Below, one piece after another: positions 16,892 to 25,018 of a stretch of 64,000 nucleotides of DNA. Position 1 is the first letter of the stretch, and each line of letters starts with the position of its first letter. Made by a program: the position numbers and the translations under genes. The notes below the pieces were generated by a model, which was not told the DNA's origin, did no database searches, and saw nothing but the letters and a program-made list of their open reading frames with translations. Source of the DNA: Niallia circulans (GTDB lineage: Bacteria; Bacillota; Bacilli; Bacillales; Cytobacillaceae); NCBI RefSeq assembly GCF_007273535.1, contig NZ_RIBP01000004.1:1774001-1838000 (forward strand), in the 5' to 3' direction.

Positions 16892-18649
16892 ATGATGAAT
16901 AAAGGTGGAAGTTTTTTGCTTGAGGATTCAAGCTGGAAAGATGTATACACACCAGAGGATTTTTCAGAGGAGCATGAGCTGATCGGAGAAATGACAAATG
17001 ACTTCGTACGAAATTCCGTTATGCCTCATTTGGACAGCATGGAAAAGCATGACTTTAAAAAGGTGCTTGAGCTGATGAAGCAGGCCGGAGAACTTGGACT
17101 GCTTGGCGCTGATGTACCTGAAATGTTTGGAGGAGCAGGTCTTGATAAAATAAGCTCTGCCATCATTTCTGAAAAAATGTCCATCGCTGGTGGCTTCTCC
17201 ATAACGCATGGAGCACATGTCGGAATTGGCTCACTGCCAATCATTCTGTTTGGTAATGTGGAGCAAAAGCAAACGTACTTGCCTGCATTAGCTACAGGAG
17301 AAAAGATTGCATCCTATTGCCTAACAGAGCCTACAGCAGGATCTGATGCATTAGGGATAAAAACAACAGCAACATTAAATGCTGAAGGAACCCATTATAT
17401 TTTAAAGGGACAGAAACAGTGGATTACTAATGCCGGCATCGCAGATGTTTTCACTGTTTATGCGAAAGTAGATGGCAAGGATTATTCTGCTTTTATCGTA
17501 GAACGAGAGTTTCCGGGAGTATCTATCGGGAAGGAAGAGAAAAAACTTGGTATTAAAAGCTCCTCCACTTGTTCTGTAATATTGGATAATGTTCTTGTGC
17601 CAAAAGAAAACCTTCTTGGAGAAAAAGGGAAAGGACATCTCATTGCCCTAAATGTTTTAAATATGGGCAGGTTTAAATTAGGCATGGGAGCAATTGGCGC
17701 AAGTAAGGAAGCATTGAAGGTGACTGTGCCATATATAAAAAATCGTAAGCAATTTCAAACACCAATTTCTGAATTTCCCCTGACAAAAGCAAAAGTCGCC
17801 ACATTGGCGTCATTGCTGTATGCCTCTGAGAGCTCTGTTTATCGCACAGCAGGATTATTATCGGATGCCCTTGACCCGTTAGAGGGAACAGAGGATTGGA
17901 AAATTCCTGCTAAGCTTGTTAATGAATACAGTATGGAATGCAGCTTAAATAAAATATTTTCATCTGAGGCGTTAGACAAGATAGTGGATGAATGTTTGCA
18001 GCTTCATGGTGGCAACGGCTTTATGGAGGACTACGCAATTTCAAGAATGTATCGTGATTCAAGGATTAACCGCATTTTTGAAGGAACAAATGAAATTAAT
18101 CTCTTGGCCGTACCAGGAAATTATTTAAGAAAAGCGATGAAGGGAGATGTCCCGTTATTTGCTGCAGCAAAAGCTATTGAGCGTGAAATGATTACCTTCA
18201 TTCCAAGTGAGCCTGATGACAGCGTTCTTTCTCAGGAAAAGCTGTTTGTTAAAAATGGCAAAAAGATAGTTCTTATATTACTGGGTTTATTAGCGAAAAA
18301 GTATACAACGGAAATAGAGCAGCAGCAAGAGGCACTCACTTCGATTGCAACAATCATATCCCATGTGTTTGCAATGGAATCATGTATTCTGCGTACGGAA
18401 AAAGCAATTGCGACAACGAATACAGAAGAAAATCAAAAGCTGTTATATACAGAAATTTATTGTCAGGAAGCATTTCAAATCATTCATACTGAAGCCCAAA
18501 ACACACTAGCTTACATGGAATCTGGAGATGACTTGCGCCTTGCTCTCTCAGTCCTCAAAAAATATACAAGATTTTTACCAAAGCCGTTGATTGCGTTAAA
18601 AAGGGAAGCGGCTGAAAAGGTGATTGCGGCAAATGAGTATATTGTATAA
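16892..18649 (+). CDS. fadE: FadE, acyl-CoA dehydrogenase
   Basis: 585 residues, ATG 16892 after AAGGAG, only 22 bases behind fadN. Acyl-CoA dehydrogenase signatures are clear: AGLDKISSAIISEKMS, YCLTEPTAGSDALG (FAD/substrate), QWITNAG, and LQLHGGNGFMEDYAISRMYRDSRINRIFEGTNEI with the catalytic-glutamate region, cited here as QLHGGNGFMEDY. A C-terminal extension of about 180 residues is typical of this FadE branch. It introduces the first double bond in beta-oxidation. The electron acceptor is ETF. The thiolase fadA that lies between the two in B. subtilis is absent. Confidence 0.95.
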   Translation: MMNKGGSFLLEDSSWKDVYTPEDFSEEHELIGEMTNDFVRNSVMPHLDSMEKHDFKKVLELMKQAGELGLLGADVPEMFGGAGLDKISSAIISEKMSIAGGFSITHGAHVGIGSLPIILFGNVEQKQTYLPALATGEKIASYCLTEPTAGSDALGIKTTATLNAEGTHYILKGQKQWITNAGIADVFTVYAKVDGKDYSAFIVEREFPGVSIGKEEKKLGIKSSSTCSVILDNVLVPKENLLGEKGKGHLIALNVLNMGRFKLGMGAIGASKEALKVTVPYIKNRKQFQTPISEFPLTKAKVATLASLLYASESSVYRTAGLLSDALDPLEGTEDWKIPAKLVNEYSMECSLNKIFSSEALDKIVDECLQLHGGNGFMEDYAISRMYRDSRINRIFEGTNEINLLAVPGNYLRKAMKGDVPLFAAAKAIEREMITFIPSEPDDSVLSQEKLFVKNGKKIVLILLGLLAKKYTTEIEQQQEALTSIATIISHVFAMESCILRTEKAIATTNTEENQKLLYTEIYCQEAFQIIHTEAQNTLAYMESGDDLRLALSVLKKYTRFLPKPLIALKREAAEKVIAANEYIV

Positions 18650-18687
18650 ATAAAGGCTGGTAATATAAGATTTTCTCTCAATTAAAC

Positions 18688-18730
18688 CTGAATGATTAGG
18701 CGAAATTCATATATTGGCCTAATCATTCAG
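18688..18730 (+). terminator. Hairpin after fadE with FadR-like arms
   Basis: A 14-bp perfect stem, CTGAATGATTAGGC at 18688-18701 and GCCTAATCATTCAG at 18717-18730. The T run comes only about 14 bases later, so termination may be weak. The arms contain TGAATGA and TCATTCA, the half-sites of the FadR operator, but set 22 bases apart instead of 4. Confidence 0.55.
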
Positions 18731-18914
18731 ATTCTTGCATGTTTTTTTGAAGAGTGCAGTAAAGCCAAGTTAAGAATTATTCGTCTTTCGAAGGTTTTCG
18801 ATAAATCCTTAATATAATGACCGATATATTTAGAAAATGAATGTTATGAATTTATCTTGATATATGATAATATTCAATTATAAATTTAAAAAATACATAA
18901 GTAAGGTGAATCGT

Positions 18915-19271
18915 ATGGAGCTTACATTTTATTGGTATCCAAAATGCAGCACTTGCCGAAACGCAAAAAAATGGCTGGATGAAAATGGAGTAGGTTATAA
19001 AGAAGTACATATTGTGGAAAATCCTCCTTCACGCTCTACGCTTGAAGACCTATATAAACATAGCGGCTTAGAATTAAAGAAATTCTTTAATACTAGCGGC
19101 CAGCGTTATCGCGATCTTGGCTTGAAGGATAAGATGAAAGATATGTCGGATTCAGAGCTTCTCGATATACTTGCTTCTGATGGCATGTTGATTAAACGTC
19201 CTTTCACTACAGATGGAAAAAAGGTTACGTTAGGGTTTAAGGAAGAGGATTTTAAACAAAGCTGGACATAA
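18915..19271 (+). CDS. yusI: YusI, ArsC/Spx-family thioredoxin-fold protein
   Basis: 118 residues from ATG 18915 (AAGGTG upstream); the frame extends to 18864 without a ribosome site. Active-site motif KCSTCR gives Cys11 and Cys14, a CxxC pair as in Spx and unlike the single catalytic Cys of arsenate reductase. The family RP motif is seen in LIKRPFTTDGKKV. It sits before gcvH as in B. subtilis. A redox or adaptor role is likely; an Spx-type RNA polymerase role is not shown. Confidence 0.85.
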   Translation: MELTFYWYPKCSTCRNAKKWLDENGVGYKEVHIVENPPSRSTLEDLYKHSGLELKKFFNTSGQRYRDLGLKDKMKDMSDSELLDILASDGMLIKRPFTTDGKKVTLGFKEEDFKQSWT

Positions 19272-19313
19272 TAGTGCCGCTTGCAGGATATTAAACTATT
19301 TGGAGGGATAAGC

Positions 19314-19697
19314 ATGAGTACACCGAAAGATTTGCGCTATTCAGAAGAACATGAATGGGTAAAAGTTGAAGGGGAGAATGTGCGAGTTGGAATTACACAT
19401 TTTGCTCAATCAGAGTTGGGAGACATCGTATTTGTTGAACTTCCAGAGGTTGGAGATGAAGTAAAAGCGGACGAGCCTTTCGGCAGTGTAGAATCTGTCA
19501 AAACAGTTTCTGAGCTATATGCACCAATTAGCGGCAAAGTAGTGGAAGTAAATGAAGATTTAAGTGATAATCCTGAATATGTAAACGAATCACCATATGA
19601 AAAAGCTTGGATGATTGTTGTTGAACCAACTAATCTTGCTGATGTTGAGCAATTGATGACAGTTGAACAATATGAAGAAATGACAAACGAAAACTGA
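19314..19697 (+). CDS. gcvH: Glycine cleavage system H protein (lipoyl carrier)
   Basis: 127 residues, ATG 19314 behind TGGAGGG; the frame upstream to 19281 is not supported. The lipoyl site is Lys63 in [20 protein letters not shown] near the start and NPYEKAW-type ending [10 protein letters not shown] fit GcvH fully. It carries aminomethyl groups in glycine cleavage and, in Firmicutes, is also the entry point for lipoate made by LipM/LipL/LipA; lipA is in this window at 36524. Other gcv genes are not here. Confidence 0.97.
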   Translation: MSTPKDLRYSEEHEWVKVEGENVRVGITHFAQSELGDIVFVELPEVGDEVKADEPFGSVESVKTVSELYAPISGKVVEVNEDLSDNPEYVNESPYEKAWMIVVEPTNLADVEQLMTVEQYEEMTNEN

Positions 19698-19704
19698 TTT
19701 AAGA

Positions 19705-19737
19705 AGAAGCGCCGGCATATTATCGGCGCTTCTTTGT
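19705..19737 (+). terminator. Terminator after gcvH
   Basis: Arms GAAGCGCCG and CGGCGCTTC with loop GCATATTAT and a short T run. Confidence 0.8.
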
Positions 19738-19853
19738 GTCTAAAATGCCGATAACTTTAACTACTAAAGGCAATATGTTAAAGTATTACATAATAAAACC
19801 CTCTCAAGCTGGGGAGAATATGCTGCAAAAATAATATTCTTCAGGTGATTATA

Positions 19854-20201
19854 ATGGATAAAATTATTATTGTAGAAGGTACATCAGATAAGCGGAAAGT
19901 AAAAGATATTGTGAGAGAACCAGTGGAAATTATTTGTACAAATGGAACCATCGGTATTGCGAAAATAGATGATCTTATTGAAGATTTATTTGAAAAGGAT
20001 GTATATATACTCGTGGATGCAGATACATCCGGGGAGAAAATAAGAAAGCTGTTCAGGAAGGAATTGCCTGAAGCAGAGCATATTTTTATCAATAAAATGT
20101 ATCGTGAAGTCGCAGCAGCACCAAGTCAGCATATTGCTTCCGTTTTGCTGCAGGCTAATATTGATGTTTACCCTGAATTTTTGGATATGAGGATGAAGTA
20201 A
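19854..20201 (+). CDS. yusF: YusF, small TOPRIM-domain protein
   Basis: 115 residues, ATG 19854 with AGGTGA upstream. The TOPRIM fold is clear: IIIVEGTSDK with the conserved Glu, and YILVDADTSGEKIR with the DxD metal motif. This is close to RNase M5-type TOPRIM proteins but without an M5 C-terminal domain. Gene order gcvH-yusF-yusE matches B. subtilis. A nuclease or nucleic-acid role is suspected; none is established that I can name. It is followed at 2 bases by yusE. Confidence 0.87.
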   Translation: MDKIIIVEGTSDKRKVKDIVREPVEIICTNGTIGIAKIDDLIEDLFEKDVYILVDADTSGEKIRKLFRKELPEAEHIFINKMYREVAAAPSQHIASVLLQANIDVYPEFLDMRMK

Positions 20202-20203
20202 GT

Positions 20204-20506
20204 ATGGATGAATGGACAGAAAAGGGGCTTCAGGCTTCCTTAAAAGATAAAGGACGATCTTTCCTTTACTTATACACACCCATGTGTGGTACTTGTATGG
20301 TAGCAAGCAAAATGCTTACAGTTGTGGAAACAATGAACAATGACTTTTCAATAGGTAAAATGGATTTGAATTATGCGCCTCATTTAGCGGAAGAGTACAA
20401 AATAGAAAGTGTTCCATGTCTATTAATTTTTGATGACGGAAACCTAAAAGAAAAATTATACCGCTTTGAGTCGGTACCGCATTTGTTGGAAAAGATGTCT
20501 ATATAG
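20204..20506 (+). CDS. yusE: YusE, thioredoxin-like protein
   Basis: 100 residues; ATG 20204 two bases after yusF, with a GATGAAGTA stretch as a poor ribosome site, so translational coupling is likely. Thioredoxin fold with active site MCGTCM (Cys28, Cys31) and the cis-Pro in IESVPCLLIF. No signal peptide, so it acts in the cytosol. Partner unknown. Confidence 0.9.
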   Translation: MDEWTEKGLQASLKDKGRSFLYLYTPMCGTCMVASKMLTVVETMNNDFSIGKMDLNYAPHLAEEYKIESVPCLLIFDDGNLKEKLYRFESVPHLLEKMSI

Positions 20507-20610
20507 TTCTTTATCATTCGACAGGAATATTCATATTTCCTGGGAAATGATGAAACATGTCAAAAAGTATTTTCCTTGAACGGAAAGGGAAACAAGCGAA
20601 CAAGCAGAAT

Positions 20611-20636
20611 ACCTTCTATATGAAAATATAGAGGGT
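20611..20636 (+). promoter_or_regulatory. Hairpin that covers the yusD ribosome site
   Basis: 11-base arms ACCTTCTATAT and ATATAGAGGGT around a GAAA tetraloop, with one G-U pair. The 3' arm contains the GAGGG ribosome site of the gene that starts at 20645. When folded it would hide the site. Confidence 0.55.
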
Positions 20637-20644
20637 GTTGATAA

Positions 20645-20998
20645 ATGCAGCAGATGTTCGCTCAGCTTGTAAATAACTTAAATACAAATCATGTTATTAA
20701 GCCGCTATTAAGAAGAGAAGCTTTTATCCTAGAATTAGATTGTGAAGGAAAGACATTTTACTTAGAGCTAAAAAACGGTGTCTTCTCTGTTTTAACAACA
20801 ACGGAGGACAAGAATATATGCTTGAAGGGTGAACGATGCGTGCTGCAGGATGTATTGCTTGGCAAAGTGCTGCTTCGCCATGCGAAAAAGAAACGGACAG
20901 TAGAAGTACATTCTTCCTTAAGAAAGTTATTGCTGTTAGAATCGATCCTTCATTTAGTCAATGTAAATGAGCCGGCAATTTGCAAGCAGTGCTCCTAA
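20645..20998 (+). CDS. yusD: YusD-like small protein, possibly SCP2-type fold
   Basis: 117 residues, ATG 20645 after GAGGGTG. The pattern of short strands (FILELDCEGKTFYLELKNGVFSVL) followed by helices, and the position between yusE and metN, suggest YusD with an SCP2-like lipid-carrier fold. This rests on secondary structure and synteny only. Two C-terminal Cys lie in ICKQCS. Its ribosome site is inside a stable hairpin. Confidence 0.6.
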   Translation: MQQMFAQLVNNLNTNHVIKPLLRREAFILELDCEGKTFYLELKNGVFSVLTTTEDKNICLKGERCVLQDVLLGKVLLRHAKKKRTVEVHSSLRKLLLLESILHLVNVNEPAICKQCS

Positions 20999-20999
20999 A

Positions 21000-21029
21000 A
21001 AAATACTCCTTAAAAAGGGGTATTTTTTT
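21000..21029 (+). terminator. Terminator after yusD
   Basis: Arms AAATACTCC and GGGGTATTT with loop TTAAAAA, then T run. Confidence 0.8.
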
Positions 21030-21212
21030 ATATATCAGGATAATTTATTAGAATAGTAAGAATTTTCATTTCGTTTATAGGTTAACTCTTTATTGACCAG
21101 TAATAACGGGGAATACAGAAAAATACCTTGTTTATATTATTGTCAGAAAATATGACGGTTATTTAATCGATAATTCAGAAAAAACACTATATTAGAAACT
21201 TAAAAAAAAATA

Positions 21213-21242
21213 TTGACACCTCCTATTTACCCATGGTACATT
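21213..21242 (+). promoter_or_regulatory. Promoter of the metNPQ leader
   Basis: TTGACA 21213-21218, an 18-base spacer, TACATT 21237-21242, about 50 bases before the riboswitch. Confidence 0.65.
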
Positions 21243-21290
21243 ACGACTATCAAATTTAACAACGAACTTATTATAACTATATATTCTATA

Positions 21291-21394
21291 CTCTTATCGA
21301 GAGAGGTGGAGGGATGTGCCCTATGAAGCCCGGCAACCGTCATATATTGACATGGTGCCAATTCACACAAAGCGTAAGCTTTGATAGATGAGAG
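21291..21394 (+). ncRNA. SAM-I (S-box) riboswitch aptamer
   Basis: The conserved core GAGAGGTGGAGGGATGTGCC, then ATGAAGCCCGGCAACC and the GGTGCCAATTC segment, with closing stem P1 CTCTTATC / GATGAGAG, is the SAM-I class aptamer. With S-adenosylmethionine bound, P1 is stable and the terminator at 21412 forms, switching off metNPQ. Confidence 0.96.
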
Positions 21395-21411
21395 GAAGGT
21401 TAACTGATAAT

Positions 21412-21451
21412 GCCTTTCTGCTCATTTTATACAAGCGGGAAGGCTTTTTTT
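21412..21451 (+). terminator. Riboswitch-controlled terminator
   Basis: Arms GCCTTTCTGCT and AGCGGGAAGGC (with G-U pairs) and seven T. The 5' arm can pair instead with GGAAGGTT near 21394, forming the antiterminator when SAM is low. Confidence 0.85.
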
Positions 21452-21546
21452 ATGCAAAAAGTATGGAATGGACTAATTCGTAAAACAATACTTACGATAA
21501 TAAGTAGTAGGAGCATTTGATAAGACAGTAAAGTAGGTGAACAGTC

Positions 21547-22569
21547 ATGATTAATATCCAAAAGGTTAAAAAAATATATCCTTCTAAACGAGGAAAAGTT
21601 ACAGCAGTCGACAACGTCAACCTTACGATTGATAAAGGCGAAATTTTCGGTGTGATCGGATACAGCGGTGCAGGTAAAAGTACATTAATCCGTATGCTTA
21701 ATGGTCTTGAGATTCCTTCAGAGGGAACTGTTTCTGTTGCAGGCTACGAGGTTTCGAAAATAAAAGGGCGCAAGTTAAGACAGGCACGTCAGGAAATCAG
21801 CATGATTTTCCAGCATTTTAATTTGCTCTGGTCAAGAACGGTTAAACAAAATATTAGCTTTCCACTTGAAATAGCTGGTGTTGGTAAAGCGGAACGTGAC
21901 AAGAAGGTGCTTGAGCTTATCAAGCTTGTTGGGCTTGAAGGAAGAGAGGATGCCTATCCATCACAGCTGAGCGGTGGTCAAAAACAGCGTGTCGGTATTG
22001 CAAGAGCGCTGGCGAGCGATCCTAAAGTGTTACTTTGTGATGAAGCAACATCTGCTCTTGATCCGCAAACAACAGATGCTATTCTAGATTTGCTTGTAGA
22101 CATCAATAAACGATTAGGTCTTACTATTGTCCTGATTACACATGAAATGCATGTTATCCGCAAAATTTGTCATCGTGTTGCAGTGATGGAAGGCGGCCGA
22201 GTGGTGGAAACAGGTCCTGTAATCGATGTTTTCAAACAGCCTGAGCAAGACATCACAAAAAGGTTTGTCCAGCAAGTTATTGAGCCTGATGAGGCAAAAG
22301 ACACGATTGAACATTTAGTTGCGAACTACAAAACAGGCAAAATTATCATGCTTGGGTTTGTTGGTGAAAGTGCAGAAAAACCGATTATTACACAGTTGAT
22401 TCGCTCATTTGATATAACAGTAAACATCATTCAAGGTAAGATTTCACCAACCCAAAACGGTTCATACGGAACACTGTATGTCCATTTGGATGGTAAAGGA
22501 GAAGAAGTTGACAAAGCACTTCAATTTCTTCAATCACAAGAAATCAGCGTGGAGGTGATTGAAGGATGA
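21547..22569 (+). CDS. metN: Methionine ABC importer ATP-binding protein
   Basis: 340 residues. The ATPase domain (1-~245) has GYSGAGKST, QLSGGQKQR and VLLCDEATSALD. A C-terminal NIL regulatory domain (about 265-340) is present, as in MetN proteins that are inhibited by cytosolic methionine. Under S-box control; overlaps metP by four bases (ATGA), so the two are coupled. First gene of metNPQ, as in B. subtilis yusCBA. Confidence 0.96.
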   Translation: MINIQKVKKIYPSKRGKVTAVDNVNLTIDKGEIFGVIGYSGAGKSTLIRMLNGLEIPSEGTVSVAGYEVSKIKGRKLRQARQEISMIFQHFNLLWSRTVKQNISFPLEIAGVGKAERDKKVLELIKLVGLEGREDAYPSQLSGGQKQRVGIARALASDPKVLLCDEATSALDPQTTDAILDLLVDINKRLGLTIVLITHEMHVIRKICHRVAVMEGGRVVETGPVIDVFKQPEQDITKRFVQQVIEPDEAKDTIEHLVANYKTGKIIMLGFVGESAEKPIITQLIRSFDITVNIIQGKISPTQNGSYGTLYVHLDGKGEEVDKALQFLQSQEISVEVIEG

Positions 22570-23231
22570 CACAATTATTTCCGAATGTAGATTGGGAAAA
22601 AATGTGGGCAGCTACTGGAGAAACGCTCTATATGACTGGGTACTCCATTGTTGTCACATTTGTATTAGGTTTAATATTAGGAATTACGCTGTTTCTAACA
22701 GCGAAGGGGAATATGTGGAGCAATGTGGTCATCAATAAGATCATCAGTGCGATCGTTAATATATTCCGATCTATTCCTTTCATTATATTGATAGTTCTGC
22801 TAATTCCATTCACAAAGCTGCTTGTCGGCAGCATGATTGGGGCAGAAGCTGCATTACCAGCATTGATAATCGGTGCAGCACCGTTTTATGCAAGACTAGT
22901 GGAAATTGGTTTGAGAGAAGTGGACAAAGGTGTTATTGAAGCTGCCAAGTCCATGGGAGCAAAACCGATGACAATCATTATGAAGGTATTAATACCTGAA
23001 TCTTTACCAGCATTAGTATCTGGTATTACCGTTACTGCAATCGCCCTTGTTGGTTCAACAGCAATGGCAGGAGTTATTGGGGCAGGAGGATTAGGAAACC
23101 TAGCATATTTGGAAGGCTTCCAGCGCAACAGATCTGATGTCACATTAATGGCAACTATTATTGTTCTTGTTATCGTATTTATTATCCAATTTATTGGAGA
23201 CTTTATCACATCGAAGATTGACAAAAGATAA
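22566..23231 (+). CDS. metP: Methionine ABC importer permease
   Basis: 221 residues with five or six membrane helices and the coupling EAA loop EAAKSMGAKPMTIIMKVLIPESLP. The signature GSTAMAGVIGAGGLGNLAYLEGFQR is typical of MetI/MetP permeases. It forms the membrane channel with MetN and MetQ for methionine uptake. Confidence 0.95.
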   Translation: MTQLFPNVDWEKMWAATGETLYMTGYSIVVTFVLGLILGITLFLTAKGNMWSNVVINKIISAIVNIFRSIPFIILIVLLIPFTKLLVGSMIGAEAALPALIIGAAPFYARLVEIGLREVDKGVIEAAKSMGAKPMTIIMKVLIPESLPALVSGITVTAIALVGSTAMAGVIGAGGLGNLAYLEGFQRNRSDVTLMATIIVLVIVFIIQFIGDFITSKIDKR

Positions 23232-23315
23232 TAACATGATCATGATTTTCTTTCATTAGCTTGTGTGAGACAAATCATTCCATGATAAAAAAACAAAAAA
23301 AGAGGGGTAATTAGC

Positions 23316-24152
23316 ATGAAGAAATTATTGTCTTTACTATTCGCTGTAACATTATTGTTGGCTTTAGCTGCTTGCGGTGCTTCTAAAGATGAGGGTTCAT
23401 CATCAGACAGCAGTGATACAAAGAAATTGGTTGTTGGAGCATCAAACGTTCCCCATGCTGAAATTTTAGAAAAAGCAAAACCGATCTTAGCTGAAAAAGG
23501 TATAGACTTAGAAATTAAAGTATTCCAAGACTATATCCTTCCGAATAAATCATTAGAATCTAAAGAATTGGATGCGAACTATTTCCAACACATTCCTTAC
23601 CTTGAGCAACAAATTAAAGAAAATGGTTATGATTTTGTAAATGCTGGCGCAATTCACATTGAGCCAATGGCTGTTTACTCTAAAAAATACAAAAGCTTAA
23701 GTGATCTTCCAGATGGTGGAACAGTTATTTTCTCTAACTCAGTAGCAGAACAAGGCCGTGTACTTTCATTATTGGAAAAAGGTGGCTTAATCAAGCTTAA
23801 AGATGGCGTTGAAAAAGTAGATGCTACAATTGATGACATTGCTGAAAATCCAAAGAATATCAAGTTCAAACCAGATTATGAGCCATCCCTATTGCCTCAA
23901 ATCTATAATAATGACGAAGGTGATGCTGTTGTTATCAATGCGAACTATGCGTTAGATGCAGGCTTAAACCCAGTTGATGATTCTATTGAAATTGAAGGCA
24001 GTGAGTCTCCATATGCAAACATCATCACAGTTCGCAAAGGTGACGAAAACAGAGAAGAAATCAAAACACTTGTTGAGGTTCTTCAATCTAAAGAAATCCA
24101 AGACTTCATTAATGAAGAATATAAAGGTGCAGTTATCCCTGTATCAGAATAA
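23316..24152 (+). CDS. metQ: Methionine-binding lipoprotein
   Basis: 278 residues with a lipoprotein signal ending LALAACG, so Cys20 or 21 is lipidated outside the membrane. NlpA/MetQ family features: VVGASNVPHAEILEKAKP, LDANYFQHIPYL and INANYALDAGL. Binds methionine for MetNP. Preceded by a good GAGGGG site, followed by a strong terminator. Confidence 0.95.
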   Translation: MKKLLSLLFAVTLLLALAACGASKDEGSSSDSSDTKKLVVGASNVPHAEILEKAKPILAEKGIDLEIKVFQDYILPNKSLESKELDANYFQHIPYLEQQIKENGYDFVNAGAIHIEPMAVYSKKYKSLSDLPDGGTVIFSNSVAEQGRVLSLLEKGGLIKLKDGVEKVDATIDDIAENPKNIKFKPDYEPSLLPQIYNNDEGDAVVINANYALDAGLNPVDDSIEIEGSESPYANIITVRKGDENREEIKTLVEVLQSKEIQDFINEEYKGAVIPVSE

Positions 24153-24160
24153 TGTCAAAA

Positions 24161-24198
24161 AAAAACGCTTTAGGCTTTTGCCTAGAGCGTTTTTTTTG
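24161..24198 (+). terminator. Terminator of metNPQ
   Basis: Arms AACGCTTTAGGC and GCCTAGAGCGTT with a TTTT loop and eight T. Confidence 0.87.
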
Positions 24199-24306
24199 GA
24201 ATAAGAATGCCTGCAAATATTAATACTAAGTTTGCAATTCAATACTGTGATAATGCTGCAAAAATCACTGATAAAGTTAATTCTTTAAAAATGGAGGGAA
24301 TTATTG

Positions 24307-24672
24307 ATGGATATGCAAACACATGGTTCAATTGGAAGTGCGATTCACAACTATAAAGAGGGTATGGGGACTTTTACAAAAAAGATGCCTGAGCTTGCTG
24401 AATTATTTAACGCTTATACAGAAAAGTGCTTTCAGGAGGGGCATTTATCTCAAAAGGAAAAGCAGCTCATCGCCCTTGGAATAAGTCTTTATTCTCAAGA
24501 TGAGTACTGCATTATCTATCATGTTAAAGGCTGTATTGATCAAGGAGCAACAGAAGCGGAGATTCTTGAGGCAATCGGTGTCACTGCCGCTTTTGGAGGC
24601 GGAGCTGTTATGAGTCAGGCAGTTACGTTAGTACAAGAAGCAATGACAGAATTTACATCTATCCAGCAATAA
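24307..24672 (+). CDS. yurZ: YurZ, AhpD-like carboxymuconolactone decarboxylase family protein
   Basis: 121 residues from ATG 24307 (GGAGGG at about 24293-24298). CMD-family core: KEKQLIALGISLYSQDEYCIIYHVKGC and GATEAEILEAIGVTAAFGGG; the first is quoted by its centre QDEYCIIYHV. AhpD proteins have CxxCxxxH; here the first Cys is Asp (DEYC), the second Cys and the His remain. A full AhpD-type disulfide cycle is therefore unlikely. It lies between metQ and sufC exactly as in B. subtilis. Function unknown. Confidence 0.85.
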   Translation: MDMQTHGSIGSAIHNYKEGMGTFTKKMPELAELFNAYTEKCFQEGHLSQKEKQLIALGISLYSQDEYCIIYHVKGCIDQGATEAEILEAIGVTAAFGGGAVMSQAVTLVQEAMTEFTSIQQ

Positions 24673-24687
24673 TTTAGAAACAAAAGT

Positions 24688-24736
24688 AAGGAGCCGGGTT
24701 TAGAGTGTATCTACCGGCTCCTTCTTCGTGATTTTT
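24688..24736 (+). terminator. Terminator after yurZ
   Basis: Arms AAGGAGCCGG and CCGGCTCCTT, loop of about 14 bases, T-rich tail. Confidence 0.8.
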
Positions 24737-25018
24737 TTTGAGATATATAATAAGGAAGTAAAATGTTTTTTTGATAAAATCTGCTCGTTTCCAAATGGTA
24801 TGAAATTCCACCAAATTACTTCAAGAAAATGAAATAATCGGGATATTTTAAAAATTAAACAATATTTGTTATTATTATGTATAGCGTACAAATAAGTTTA
24901 AGGTATCAAAGGTTGCCATTAGATTTTATTTGTTATAAGATTAGAATGATAATAAATTGATAATGAAGTTTCGACAATTTTGTGAACAAAACTTCTTTTA
25001 CTGTGGAGGTATTAAATA
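24737..25018. other. Leader region of the suf operon
   Basis: AT-rich, no gene. Two direct TGATAAT units (24947 and 24958) lie 11 bases apart, but not inverted, so I do not call a Fur box. TTGCCA 24914 and TATAAG 24935 have only about 15 bases between them. A TGTGGAGG ribosome site ends the region. Confidence 0.35.

Noticed and set aside
24947..24964. Fur-box-like TGATAAT units before sufC
   Set aside because: The two units are direct, not inverted, so they do not make the 7-1-7 palindrome.
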